From Paenibacillus endophyticus (GTDB lineage: Bacteria > Bacillota > Bacilli > Paenibacillales > Paenibacillaceae), in assembly GCF_014192395.1 (NCBI RefSeq), contig NZ_JACHXW010000019.1, positions 1 to 64,000 of the forward strand: 64,000 nt of DNA, written 5' to 3'. The position numbers and the translations under genes were made by a program. Positions 49,407 to 58,394 of the stretch are shown piece by piece. A model generated the notes under the pieces. That model did not search any database. It had not been told where the DNA came from and saw only the letters and a list, made by a program, of their open reading frames with translations. Position 1 is the stretch's first letter; every line of letters starts with the position of its first letter.

Positions 49407-50720
49407 ATGAGAACGCGCAATAAAGTGTTGGCTTTGCTGTTATGTGCCGTATTGACGATCGGTCTGTTGGCGGGATGCAGCAGTAAGAACGAAGATGAAG
49501 GCGGAAAAACGGACGGCGAGAAGATCACGCTTCGCATGATTGAAAGTTTGACAAGTCCCAAGAGAACCGAATTGATTCAAGCACTGGTCACCAAATTCGA
49601 GGAGGCCAATCCGAACATTAAAGTAGAATTTATCTCGCCGCCATTTGATCAGGCGGACAATAAAATCAGAACAATGCTCGCATCCAATGAACAGATTGAC
49701 GTTCTGGAAGCACGGGATTTGAACGTTGCCGAGTATGTGAACAACGAGTATCTCGAACCGCTTAACGCTTACACGGACAAGTGGAGCGATTTCGCTACGG
49801 TGAGCGCCGTATCCAAGTCGGTCGGCTCGATAGGCGACAAACTGTATTTTGTACCAAACGGCCTCTATGAAAGACAAATGTTCTACCGTTCGGACTGGCT
49901 GAAAGAGGCGGGTCTAAATCCTCCGACAACTTGGGAGGAACTGTATGAAGTTTCGAAGAAATTAACGGATCCTGCCAAAAACCGTTTCGGTTTCTCTTTC
50001 CGCGGCGGCGCGGGCTCCACGGGCACTACGGACGCTATCATTCTTGCTTACAACGGAGACAAAGTGAACCTGGAGGATTCCATGTTCACGAAAGACGGCG
50101 CAACGGTTTATTCCACGCCTGAAGCGAAAGCAGGCATGGAGCTTTACCTAAAGCTCTACAAAGACGCTTCGCCTCCGGATTCAATCAACTGGGGCTTCCA
50201 AGAGCAAGTACAGGCTTTCACTTCAGGCGTAACCGGCATTCTTCTGCAGGATCCAGACGTTATCCAATCTTTGCAGGAGAAGATGACCGAAGGCACTTGG
50301 GCAACGGCTCCACTCGTAACTGGGCCGACTGGCAAAGCGCTGTTCGCAGCTGGCGGAGCTGGCTGGGGAATCGCAACCCATTCCGAGCATAAGGAAGAAG
50401 CTTGGAAGCTGATTGAATTCCTCTCAAGCCCTGACGCAAACACGGCGTTCTCCAAGGATTACGGATTGATTCCGATCCATTCCAGTGCTGCGGAAGACGA
50501 GTTTTTCAAAACCGGTCCGTACAAAACGCTTATTGAAATGTCCAACAATCCGGATGTGTTCGTGAACTTCAAGCCTGCGTTCCAATACCCAGGCAACGCA
50601 CAATGGGGCCAAGTTGCGATGGAATCTGGACAATCGCTGCTGCTCGGCAGTTCAGGCCTTGACGATACGCTTAAGAAATGGGACGAATACTGGGTTGATC
50701 AGAAAGCGAAATTAAAATAA
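49407..50720 (+). CDS. Extracellular solute-binding lipoprotein, family 1
   Basis: 437 residues with a lipobox LLAGC (about residue 24). The binding domain is of the carbohydrate-type family 1 (MalE/UgpB-like: EANPNIKVEFISPP, LYFVPNGLYERQMFYRSDWLKEAG, GAGWGIATHSEHKEEAWKLIEFL). AGGGGG precedes the ATG. First gene of the operon. The fold is sugar-type, but the downstream PLP enzyme and the upstream FadR and M20 genes hint that the ligand may be an amino-acid conjugate. Confidence 0.92.
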   Translation: MRTRNKVLALLLCAVLTIGLLAGCSSKNEDEGGKTDGEKITLRMIESLTSPKRTELIQALVTKFEEANPNIKVEFISPPFDQADNKIRTMLASNEQIDVLEARDLNVAEYVNNEYLEPLNAYTDKWSDFATVSAVSKSVGSIGDKLYFVPNGLYERQMFYRSDWLKEAGLNPPTTWEELYEVSKKLTDPAKNRFGFSFRGGAGSTGTTDAIILAYNGDKVNLEDSMFTKDGATVYSTPEAKAGMELYLKLYKDASPPDSINWGFQEQVQAFTSGVTGILLQDPDVIQSLQEKMTEGTWATAPLVTGPTGKALFAAGGAGWGIATHSEHKEEAWKLIEFLSSPDANTAFSKDYGLIPIHSSAAEDEFFKTGPYKTLIEMSNNPDVFVNFKPAFQYPGNAQWGQVAMESGQSLLLGSSGLDDTLKKWDEYWVDQKAKLK

Positions 50721-50736
50721 TAAGGTGCATAGGTAT

Positions 50737-50767
50737 GATGGGTGGCGAAATTGTTGCCGCCCATCAT
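50737..50767 (+). terminator. Intra-operon hairpin after the binding-protein gene
   Basis: TGATGGGTGGC pairs with GCCGCCCATCA around a short loop, with no T run. Such hairpins commonly stabilise the upstream binding-protein mRNA, giving more binding protein than permease. I regard this as an mRNA-processing or attenuation element rather than a true terminator. Confidence 0.6.
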
Positions 50768-50794
50768 ACTTTATCCACGAAAGGCGGTGCGGAA

Positions 50795-51676
50795 ATGAAA
50801 AAACAAAAGGTGTTTATTCTATCTGGGTTGATTCCCGCCTTACTGCTTGTGCTGGCGTTCACCTATTACCCGTTCCTTAAAGGCATCATTATGGCTTTCC
50901 AGGATTATAAGCTTTTCGATTTGAGAAATGTCCATTTCATCGGGCTGGGAAACTTTAAGAATGCCTTTAGCGACCCTAAATTTTTAATGGCTATGCAGAA
51001 TAGCGCCTACTGGGTATTCTTCTCGCTCATTTTTCAATTTTTATTCGGGTTTACGCTTGCGCTTCTGCTCAAGAAGCCGTTCAAAGGGCGGGGGATTTAC
51101 CAAGGCTTCGTGTTTTATTCTTGGGCGTTGTCCGGCTTCCTGATAGGAATGATATGGAAGTGGATGTTCAACTCTCAGATCGGCGTCATAAACGATATTT
51201 TGCTCCAACTAGGTATTATTCATGAGCGAATCGGCTTTCTGTCGGATCCGAAATGGGCGATGACATCCGTCATTATCGCCAACGTATGGTATGGTGTGGC
51301 GTTTTTCGCCATTATGCTTTTGGCAGCTTTGCAATCCGTGCCTTCCGAGCTTTATGAAGCGGCGGTTATGGATGGCGCAAGCAGCTTCCGCAAGCTGTGG
51401 AATGTCACGCTGCCTTATATTATGCCGACGATCATTGCGACCACGCTGTTAAGGGCGATTTGGATATTCAACGATCCGACGATTATATACGGATTGACGA
51501 ACGGGGGACCTGCAGGCAGCACGCATATTCTCTCTTCATTGATGCTGGATAAAATTATTTATGCAGGAGATTACGGAGCGGCCTCTGCCATCGGAATCAT
51601 TATGATCGTTATTTTGCTGCTCTACACGATCTTCTTCCTATCAGTCACCAAGGCGGAGAAAGCGGGGGATTTCTAA
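50795..51676 (+). CDS. ABC permease, MalF type
   Basis: About 293 residues with six transmembrane segments. EAA loop LYEAAVMDGASSFRKLWNVTLP near residue 190. The ATG at 50795 follows AAAGGCGGTG. The frame is open to 50735, but that region is the hairpin after the binding-protein gene. The stop overlaps the start of the next permease by 1 base. No dedicated ATPase is encoded, so a shared ATPase of MsmX type is likely. Confidence 0.92.
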   Translation: MKKQKVFILSGLIPALLLVLAFTYYPFLKGIIMAFQDYKLFDLRNVHFIGLGNFKNAFSDPKFLMAMQNSAYWVFFSLIFQFLFGFTLALLLKKPFKGRGIYQGFVFYSWALSGFLIGMIWKWMFNSQIGVINDILLQLGIIHERIGFLSDPKWAMTSVIIANVWYGVAFFAIMLLAALQSVPSELYEAAVMDGASSFRKLWNVTLPYIMPTIIATTLLRAIWIFNDPTIIYGLTNGGPAGSTHILSSLMLDKIIYAGDYGAASAIGIIMIVILLLYTIFFLSVTKAEKAGDF

Positions 51677-52503
51677 TGAAGCTGCGACTATTCGGAATGT
51701 CCAAAGTTATTTATCTGGCCATTTATTTGCTGGTCATGGTTTTCCCGCTGTATTGGATCGTCATCACATCGCTCAAGCCGCAGAAGGATATATTCTCATT
51801 TCCGCTGAAATATTGGCCTGAAAGACTTACATTGGACAATTACATTCATATTTTCAAAATATCAAAGTTCCACATTTACATCGGCAACAGCTTGCTGGTA
51901 GCCATTACTTCGGCGATAATCGTGCTCGTTATCGCTATATTAAGCGCTTACGTGCTCGCCCGCTTTAAATTTCGGGGACATAGGCAAATCATGCTTGCAT
52001 TCTTTGCAACGCAAATGCTTCCCGGCTTTGTTGCCCTTGCTCCGCTATATTTAATGATGAGCAATATGGGGTTAATCAATAACCGGATTTCGCTCGTTCT
52101 TATGTACACCGTTGGCCTTATCCCTTTCTCAACCATCATGCTTCGCGGTTTCTTCGAGCGAATCCCGTCTAGTCTGGAAGAAGCAGCGATGATCGACGGA
52201 TGCTCGAGGTGGACGGCATTGGTGAGAATCATTATTCCGGTCATGTTGCCGGGGATCGCTTCGACATTTATATTCGCTTTCGTTCAAAACTGGAATGAGC
52301 TGTTTCTGGCGGTCATGTTCATCGATAATGACGCGCTTAAGACACTGCCGGTTGCGATGAACTCATTTATCCTGAAATTTGACGTGGATTGGGGAGCAAT
52401 GTCGGCCGGAGCGGTATTATCGATCATTCCAACCATTTTATTATTTGCTTTCGCACAACGATTCATTGTGGAAGGTTTGACGCAAGGAGCAGAAAAAGGA
52501 TGA
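51676..52503 (+). CDS. ABC permease, MalG type
   Basis: 275 residues with six transmembrane segments and EAA loop LEEAAMIDGCSRWTALVRIIIP near residue 172. The C-terminus is RFIVEGLTQGAEKG, the standard tail of MalG-type permeases. It is translationally coupled to both neighbours (the start overlaps the MalF stop, and the stop overlaps the next ATG as ATGA). Confidence 0.92.
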   Translation: MKLRLFGMSKVIYLAIYLLVMVFPLYWIVITSLKPQKDIFSFPLKYWPERLTLDNYIHIFKISKFHIYIGNSLLVAITSAIIVLVIAILSAYVLARFKFRGHRQIMLAFFATQMLPGFVALAPLYLMMSNMGLINNRISLVLMYTVGLIPFSTIMLRGFFERIPSSLEEAAMIDGCSRWTALVRIIIPVMLPGIASTFIFAFVQNWNELFLAVMFIDNDALKTLPVAMNSFILKFDVDWGAMSAGAVLSIIPTILLFAFAQRFIVEGLTQGAEKG

Positions 52504-53663
52504 GCAAACTAGAGAATAAATTCACCAAAGCAGCTTACGATCCGCTGGATGCTAGACATCATGGCGCTATACATGTACCGATTTATCAGAACAGCCTGTT
52601 TGCCTTTCCGAGCTACGAACAGTTCGACGAAGCGATGAAAGCGCAGCAAAACCATCACATCTACTCGCGCGGGAACAACCCGACGGTTCAATATTTGGAG
52701 ATGAAACTGGCGGATTTGGAAGAAGCCGAATCCGCCAAATGTTTTGCATCGGGTATGGCTGCCATTTCCTCGGCCATTATGTCCGTTGTTTCGCAAGGCG
52801 ATCATGTCATCTGCGTTAATCAAGCATACGGTCCGACTAAGGAGTTTCTCGGCTCTTATATGAGCCGGTTCGGCGTGGAAACCACGTTTATCAACGGTAG
52901 CTCGAATGAAGAGTGGCGCAGTGCCGTGCGTCCCAATACGAAGCTGTTCTATTTGGAGAGTCCTACGACGTTGTACTTTGAACTGCAGGACCTAAAGCAT
53001 TGCGCGGAGTTAGCCCATAGCATAGGCGCCGTAACCATTATCGATAATACTTGGGCAACACCATGCTTTCAAAACCCGACCACGTTGGGTATTGATCTAG
53101 TGGTGCATTCCATCACTAAATATATCGGCGGACACAGCGATTGTATCGGCGGCGTCGTGCTGGGCTCGAAGGAGCTTGTAGATCGGATTGCGAATAATGA
53201 GTATATGCTGCTCGGCGGCATTATGACTCCGCAATCGGCCGCGCTCGTAGCGAAAGGCATTCGGACGCTGCCGCTGCGCATGCAACGGCATGAAGAGAGC
53301 GGACTTTATGTCGCTGAGCATATCGCCAAGCTAAGCTTTGTCACCCGCGTCAACCATCCGGGCTTCTCCTCCCATCCGCAGCATGAACTGGGGCGGCGCC
53401 AGATGTCGGGGGCCAGCAGCTTGTTCTCCTTTCTGTCGAATGAATCCACTGAACGAATGAAGGATTGGGCAAACCGGCTGAAGTATTTCAAAATCGGTGT
53501 AAGTTGGGGCGGATTCGAAAGCTTGGTTACGGTCAATCGCCATACGAACGACGACAAAGCCGGTAATAAGCCGGTCGCGATCGTCAGATTATATGTCGGC
53601 ATAGAAGACCCGCGGGAGCTCGTTGCCGATATCGAACAGGCTTGGGAGCAATTGAAAGATTAG
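52500..53663 (+). CDS. Cys/Met-metabolism PLP-dependent enzyme (gamma-synthase/lyase family)
   Basis: 387 residues. PLP enzyme of the cystathionine gamma-synthase/methionine gamma-lyase family: YSRGNNPTVQYLEMKLADLE (about 45), FASGMAAISSAI (about 80), DNTWATPCFQNPTTLGIDLVVHS (about 180), PLP lysine in SITKYIGGHSD (about 203). The family forms or cleaves C-S or C-gamma bonds in amino acids. The reaction cannot be chosen from sequence alone. The ATG overlaps the permease stop (ATGA), so it is firmly part of the importer operon. Enzyme and importer are therefore expected to act on the same substrate. Confidence 0.92.
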   Translation: MSKLENKFTKAAYDPLDARHHGAIHVPIYQNSLFAFPSYEQFDEAMKAQQNHHIYSRGNNPTVQYLEMKLADLEEAESAKCFASGMAAISSAIMSVVSQGDHVICVNQAYGPTKEFLGSYMSRFGVETTFINGSSNEEWRSAVRPNTKLFYLESPTTLYFELQDLKHCAELAHSIGAVTIIDNTWATPCFQNPTTLGIDLVVHSITKYIGGHSDCIGGVVLGSKELVDRIANNEYMLLGGIMTPQSAALVAKGIRTLPLRMQRHEESGLYVAEHIAKLSFVTRVNHPGFSSHPQHELGRRQMSGASSLFSFLSNESTERMKDWANRLKYFKIGVSWGGFESLVTVNRHTNDDKAGNKPVAIVRLYVGIEDPRELVADIEQAWEQLKD

Positions 53664-53742
53664 ATTCAGTATTGCTCACAGTAACATGTATCGGCGGCTT
53701 TTTCAGGCAACAACAGTTAACTAACATAATGGGATGAGAGAT

Positions 53743-53774
53743 GAGCGGGCGCTGCGGTGGCCTGCTCTTTTTAT
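53743..53774 (+). terminator. Terminator of the FadR-controlled operon
   Basis: GAGCGGGC pairs with GCCTGCTC (one G-U) around GCTGCGGTG, followed by TTTTTATT. Confidence 0.88.
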
Positions 53775-53906
53775 TAAGCTCCCTGGGTACGATATAATTC
53801 CTACACGTTAATCGCTTTTCATTGTTTGCAATACTATTTATCCTACATAGGTCAGCTGCTTTTTTGCTTATACGAGTTGATAAATAGCTTATCCGCCTGC
53901 CTGTGA

Positions 53907-53935
53907 CTATGGCCTTCGCTAGCGATAGCATATTA
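53907..53935 (+). promoter_or_regulatory. Possible forespore promoter of the germination operon
   Basis: CTATG and CATATTA are 17 bases apart, about 55 bases before the GerA-type gene. It is loosely like sigma-G, which is expected for germinant receptors, but both boxes deviate from consensus. The rest of 53775-53989 shows nothing else. Confidence 0.35.
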
Positions 53936-53989
53936 TTTCCGAATAATGGGAAGATATAGGTATCGTTCTTTCGTGGGGAGGTCTAATCA

Positions 53990-55582
53990 GTGAAAAGGTT
54001 TAGGAAATGGATGCACAAAGAGCCAGAGTATCCAACTATACCGGAGGATTATCATTCTGAAGATGAAGAGAGCCCCAGGCTGACTTTGGATTTAGAGCAA
54101 AATGAATTGATTTTTAGACGTATTTTCCACAACAGCTCCGATATCGTATTTCGTAAAATTGGGATGGCTGAACAAGCGCTGTGGCTTGTCATATTCCTCG
54201 AAAGTTTAGTTGACGAACAGATAGTTGACGAACATATATTGAAACCTTTGATTTCCAATACGTCAAAACAGCAAGAATTCGATACGCAAGCAGAGGAGTT
54301 GGATGATCAGATCATCTCTGCAGCATCAACGAATTTGTCATCCAATGTAACCGACATTGTTCGTCATGTGCTAAAAGGCCATGCTATCGTTCTTACGAGA
54401 GCGGACAGCAATGCGATGATGGTTAAGGTTAACGGCAATAAACAGCGAAGCTTAGAAGAGCCTTCCTCTGAACCTGTCATTCGCGGTCCGAGAGATGGAT
54501 TCATCGAGAATATTTCAACAAATATAGGGTTAATACGGAGCAGACTTAAATCATCGAGGCTGAAAATGGAATCCATTACGATTGGGGAGCTTTCCCAAAC
54601 GGAAGTCATCCTCACGTATATCGTTGGCATCGCTTCTGAATCACTCATTGAGGAAGTTCGAAAAAGGGTATCGCGCATTCAAATTGACGGAATTCTTGAT
54701 TCAGCCTACATTGAAGAATTTATCGAGGATAGTCCTTATTCTCCTTTTCCTCTCTTGCACAGCACGGAGCGGCCTGATGTTGTAGCTGCAGAGCTATTGG
54801 AAGGGAAAGTAGCCATTCTAGTGGATACCAGCCCATTTGCATTAATTGCTCCTATGACATTTTGGACCGGGCTTCAGGCAAGCGAAGATTATTATGTGCG
54901 CTGGCCCATCGCAACATTTGTACGGTGGGTTAGATTTCTATTTACGGCCATCGCGATATTTGCTCCACCCCTATACGTTGCGGTAACGACCTTCCATCAG
55001 GAAATGATTCCGACTAATCTCGTCCTAAGCCTTGCGTCCTCCAGAGAAGCTGTCCCGTTTCCGGCACTGATTGAAGCCCTGTTAATGGAAATCATATTTG
55101 AGGCGTTGCGGGAGGCAGGGATTCGATTGCCGAAACAAATTGGGCAGGCAGTCAGCATTGTAGGTGCGTTGGTCATTGGACAGGCTGCCGTGGAAGCGGG
55201 AATCATATCTGCTCCTGTCGTCATCATCGTATCGATCACGGGTATCGCGGCATTTACGATTCCGCGTTACAGCTTTGCGAACGGAATCAGGCTGCTTCGA
55301 TTTCCGATGCTTTTTTTGGCGGGCACGCTTGGACTTTATGGCATTGTACTTGGGTTTCTGGGCATTCTGCTGCATGTTGCAATGCTTCGTTCATTTGGCG
55401 TTCCCTATTTTACGCCCGTCGCCCCACTTACCCTCGCGAGTTTGAAGGATGTCATCATCCGAGCGCCGATATGGGCCAAAACAGGCCGTCCGCATGCGAC
55501 GGGAATGAGCAATCCGGTTCGTGAGCCGGCAGGCCAGAAACCTGGCCCATCCCAAGGGAAACAGCCGTCGGAGAACAATTAG
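53990..55582 (+). CDS. Spore germinant receptor A subunit, GerA family
   Basis: 530 residues. A large N-terminal cytoplasmic domain (about 1-300) contains VRKRVSRIQIDGILDSAYIEEFIED, the GerA signature region, and SPYSPFPLLHSTERPD. About five transmembrane segments follow (about 310-470) with VVIIVSITGIAAFTIPRYSFANGIRLLRFP. The Pro/Gln-rich tail is hydrophilic. GTG start with GGGAGG. It forms the ligand-gated channel part of a spore germinant receptor in the inner membrane of the dormant spore. Followed by the C subunit 27 bases on. Confidence 0.94.
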   Translation: MKRFRKWMHKEPEYPTIPEDYHSEDEESPRLTLDLEQNELIFRRIFHNSSDIVFRKIGMAEQALWLVIFLESLVDEQIVDEHILKPLISNTSKQQEFDTQAEELDDQIISAASTNLSSNVTDIVRHVLKGHAIVLTRADSNAMMVKVNGNKQRSLEEPSSEPVIRGPRDGFIENISTNIGLIRSRLKSSRLKMESITIGELSQTEVILTYIVGIASESLIEEVRKRVSRIQIDGILDSAYIEEFIEDSPYSPFPLLHSTERPDVVAAELLEGKVAILVDTSPFALIAPMTFWTGLQASEDYYVRWPIATFVRWVRFLFTAIAIFAPPLYVAVTTFHQEMIPTNLVLSLASSREAVPFPALIEALLMEIIFEALREAGIRLPKQIGQAVSIVGALVIGQAAVEAGIISAPVVIIVSITGIAAFTIPRYSFANGIRLLRFPMLFLAGTLGLYGIVLGFLGILLHVAMLRSFGVPYFTPVAPLTLASLKDVIIRAPIWAKTGRPHATGMSNPVREPAGQKPGPSQGKQPSENN

Positions 55583-55609
55583 GCATTTCGAAGTGATGAA
55601 GAAAGGGAT

Positions 55610-56803
55610 ATGGACTTGAGTATGAAACCATTTCTGTGCATCGGGCTATTATTCACCGTATTGATCACAAGCGGCTGTTGGGACCGCACAGAAATCAATG
55701 ACCTTGCGTTTATTTTGGGCGCGGCATTTGATTTATCTGATGAGGGGGAATATTTATTATCGTTACAGATTGCCATCCCTTCTTCCAGTCAAGGCGGTAC
55801 TGGGGGCGGAGGGAGCGGTCAGCAGGATAAGTTTTTTGTCTTATCAGCCACTGGGAAGAATGCCAATGAGGCTTTTCATAAAATTCAAAATAAAAGCTCC
55901 CGCAGGTTGTTCACCGCCCATCGCAGCGTGATTTTTATAGGTGAATCGTTAGGCAGGCATGGGATTGATGATGTTCTCGATGTTTTCAGCCACGATCCGC
56001 GTCAACGATTGAAAACCTATATCATGATCGTAAAAGGGGGGAGAGGCCAGGACGTTCTCCTAACGAAATATCCTTTTGAACAAGTACCAACAGAAGCAGT
56101 GAAGGAGATGGAAATATCGGGAAGCGGCTTGGCGGTTACTTTGCGAGACTTTTTTATAGCAGCATCAAGTGATGGCATCAGTCCAGTCATGGGAGTCATA
56201 GAACCTGAGAGTGCTTCCGAAGTCACAAAAGGAAACAAAAATAAAATATTCAATCTGACCGGTACGGCTGTTTTTAAAGACTTAAAATTAATCGGTTTTC
56301 TAGATGATGCAGAAACGAGCGGATTGATGTGGGCAACGAATCGAATGAGGTTAGGCAGAATCAACGCCGCGTTACCTGATCGTGGTGGAACGGTGGGGAT
56401 CGTTTTGTCTCATGCAGAGCGAAAAATCACGTCGGAGGTAAGCGGGGATAAAATCAAAGTCAACCTTCAATTGCATGGGCAAGGAAGCTTTGTCGAAAAT
56501 AATACCCGTTTGGATATTAGCCGGCCTCAGAATCTTCTGCTTGTACAGCATGCTTTGGAGAAATCGCTTGAGCTACAAATCAGGAAAGCATTAACCAAGA
56601 TCCAAAAGCGATACAAAGTAGACAGTACCGGTTTCGGTCAAGAAATACACCGGAATAAGCCGAAGGCGTGGAAAGCGTTGAAGGATCAATGGGACAGCAA
56701 GTATCCCATGGTAGATATTTCGATCGATGTAAGGCTAAGCATTAATGGAGCTGGGATGGCAGGTCCTCCTCTGCAATTGAAAGATAAGGAGACCATAAAA
56801 TGA
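55610..56803 (+). CDS. Spore germinant receptor C subunit, GerC family lipoprotein
   Basis: 397 residues with a lipobox ITSGC (about residue 23) followed by WDRTEINDLAFILGAAFD, the highly conserved start of GerC proteins. A Gly-rich segment (about 65-72) and the three alpha/beta domains of GerC follow. Starts at 55610, 55616 or 55622 are all possible given AAAGGGA. It anchors the receptor to the outer leaflet of the inner spore membrane. The stop overlaps the next ATG (ATGA). Confidence 0.94.
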   Translation: MDLSMKPFLCIGLLFTVLITSGCWDRTEINDLAFILGAAFDLSDEGEYLLSLQIAIPSSSQGGTGGGGSGQQDKFFVLSATGKNANEAFHKIQNKSSRRLFTAHRSVIFIGESLGRHGIDDVLDVFSHDPRQRLKTYIMIVKGGRGQDVLLTKYPFEQVPTEAVKEMEISGSGLAVTLRDFFIAASSDGISPVMGVIEPESASEVTKGNKNKIFNLTGTAVFKDLKLIGFLDDAETSGLMWATNRMRLGRINAALPDRGGTVGIVLSHAERKITSEVSGDKIKVNLQLHGQGSFVENNTRLDISRPQNLLLVQHALEKSLELQIRKALTKIQKRYKVDSTGFGQEIHRNKPKAWKALKDQWDSKYPMVDISIDVRLSINGAGMAGPPLQLKDKETIK

Positions 56804-57030
56804 TCATAGAAATAGCGGGGTATTTACTTGGATTGGCAGTATGGTCCGTTATTCGCATCAAAGCCCTGGCAAGCCAGGAAAAAAACAAGGAAGCAGCGGT
56901 TTACGGTAGTTTATTGGGCGTATCCGCTATATTGGGTTCTCTATTACTCGCACGAATGGATCTGCCAAGCTTTACGGAACCAGCCAAAATGATATTGGAG
57001 CCTATCGGAAAAATGCTATTAAAGCAGTGA
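56800..57030 (+). CDS. Small membrane protein, putative germinant receptor D subunit
   Basis: 76 residues with two hydrophobic helices (about 3-20 and 35-52), the layout of the small GerD-type (receptor-associated) subunits found in some ger operons. The ATG overlaps the gerC-type stop, so it is in the same operon. Its last 12 bases overlap the end of the convergent GerB-type gene. Confidence 0.75.
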   Translation: MIIEIAGYLLGLAVWSVIRIKALASQEKNKEAAVYGSLLGVSAILGSLLLARMDLPSFTEPAKMILEPIGKMLLKQ

Positions 57031-58119
57031 TTGGCGCGTTTTTCTTTTTATGGTATCGATCATTAGCAGTGACAACGGTAAAAGACTTTGATTGAAAAAA
57101 GCCAAGAGCGGGAAAGTAAAAGCGAGATAGTTCAGAAGCTCCGATGCGTTTTTGAATATCCATGCTGAGCCTATGAGGGACAACAGCGATATGGGCAATA
57201 CGATATCTCTGTAATTTCGGAGTCCGAAAAGCTGGCTTGCGCACAAGCATAAAATAAACAAAGACACCGATACCTTTACAAAACATCCCAACACCCAAAT
57301 GGATACAGCGAGTGCTTCCAGGCGTTCAAAAGAGCCGGCAATACCGATATATTGGATCACGCTTAAGAAGGAATAGGTCAGTTTGCCCGTCAACGGACCG
57401 AGGACTGTAATCGTTAGCAAAATAACAGTGATAATAAGCACGGAAATACTGGCGAGCGCAATTAACGAAGCTTTGCGAGCCTTTTGAGGTTGATTCAAGT
57501 AAGGCAGGAGCCATCCGAGGATAAAGAGTTGATTCATAAATCCGCCTGCTGGGCTCACAGAACCTTGCAATACGGGGATCATGCCTTCTCCTAAAATAGG
57601 CTTTAGTTGATTGGCGTCTCCTTGCACGGCCGACAGAATTAATAGAGGGATCAAAAAAAACAAGATGATAACGGTAAGAAATTCATTGCATCTCGCGATA
57701 ACCTCAATCCCCGCTATAACGGCTATGCTGCATAAAATCAAGAATGTCAGACTCGCTACGATCGGGGGGCTCTTTGGCAATAGAAGCGTATTTACAAATC
57801 CGGAATGCTGCATGATAATGGTTGAAATGGATACAAACCAATAATAAATGTAATTGATCCCTAGCAATCTTCCTAGCCATTTACCGACGATTTTGGATCC
57901 GTATTGGGTGATCGTTAAGCCGGGATAACGGTTGGAGAGCGTAATCATCACATAAATGCTTAGCAAGCCGGTTAGGGATGCAGGAATAATCGATATCCAC
58001 GCATTTTGCTTGCCAAACATCACCATGATTCCGGGAACCGTTAAGATGATCGTGGAAATTACAAACGTTATCAGTAAAAAGCCGAGCTGGTTTCCCGAAA
58101 TTTTTTCCGTCTCCTGCAT
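57019..58119 (-). CDS. Spore germinant receptor B subunit, GerB family
   Basis: 366 residues with about ten transmembrane helices, an amino acid permease-like fold. It starts MQETEKISGNQLGFLLITFV, the usual GerB N-terminus (KIS..Q), and contains FILGWLLPYLNQPQKARK. The B subunit binds the nutrient germinant. The ATG at 58119 has AAGGAGAG about 11 bases upstream. The frame is open to 58299 without support. It lies on the opposite strand to the A, C and D subunits, whereas ger operons normally carry B within the same transcript. Confidence 0.93.
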   Translation of the reverse strand: MQETEKISGNQLGFLLITFVISTIILTVPGIMVMFGKQNAWISIIPASLTGLLSIYVMITLSNRYPGLTITQYGSKIVGKWLGRLLGINYIYYWFVSISTIIMQHSGFVNTLLLPKSPPIVASLTFLILCSIAVIAGIEVIARCNEFLTVIILFFLIPLLILSAVQGDANQLKPILGEGMIPVLQGSVSPAGGFMNQLFILGWLLPYLNQPQKARKASLIALASISVLIITVILLTITVLGPLTGKLTYSFLSVIQYIGIAGSFERLEALAVSIWVLGCFVKVSVSLFILCLCASQLFGLRNYRDIVLPISLLSLIGSAWIFKNASELLNYLAFTFPLLAFFNQSLLPLSLLMIDTIKRKTRQSLL

Positions 58120-58336
58120 CTTCGTATATTCTCTCCTTGCCTCATAGAGGTTCTTCCAAGTATTTACTTTCCGGTTTCCATTTATACGCTGAGAAGGAGT
58201 GAAGCTGCCATTATGGATCAGAGATGATGGGTGCTTTCCAATCAGGATGAAGCTCAAAATCAAATGGAAGAGATATCTGTATTTTTGGGGCGGATACAAC
58301 CATACCGTTTGCGAGCTTATAGATAACTAAATGAAA

Positions 58337-58370
58337 GGAGAGAGCAGCAACCGCTGCTCTCTCCTTTTTT
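58337..58370 (-). terminator. Terminator (bidirectional) after the superoxide dismutase gene
   Basis: A 12-bp perfect stem (GGAGAGAGCAGC and complement) has a T run on the plus side and TTTCATTT on the minus side. It separates sodC from the downstream minus-strand GerB-type gene. Confidence 0.88.
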
Positions 58371-58394
58371 CACGCCTTCGTCTATTTCCTAGGC

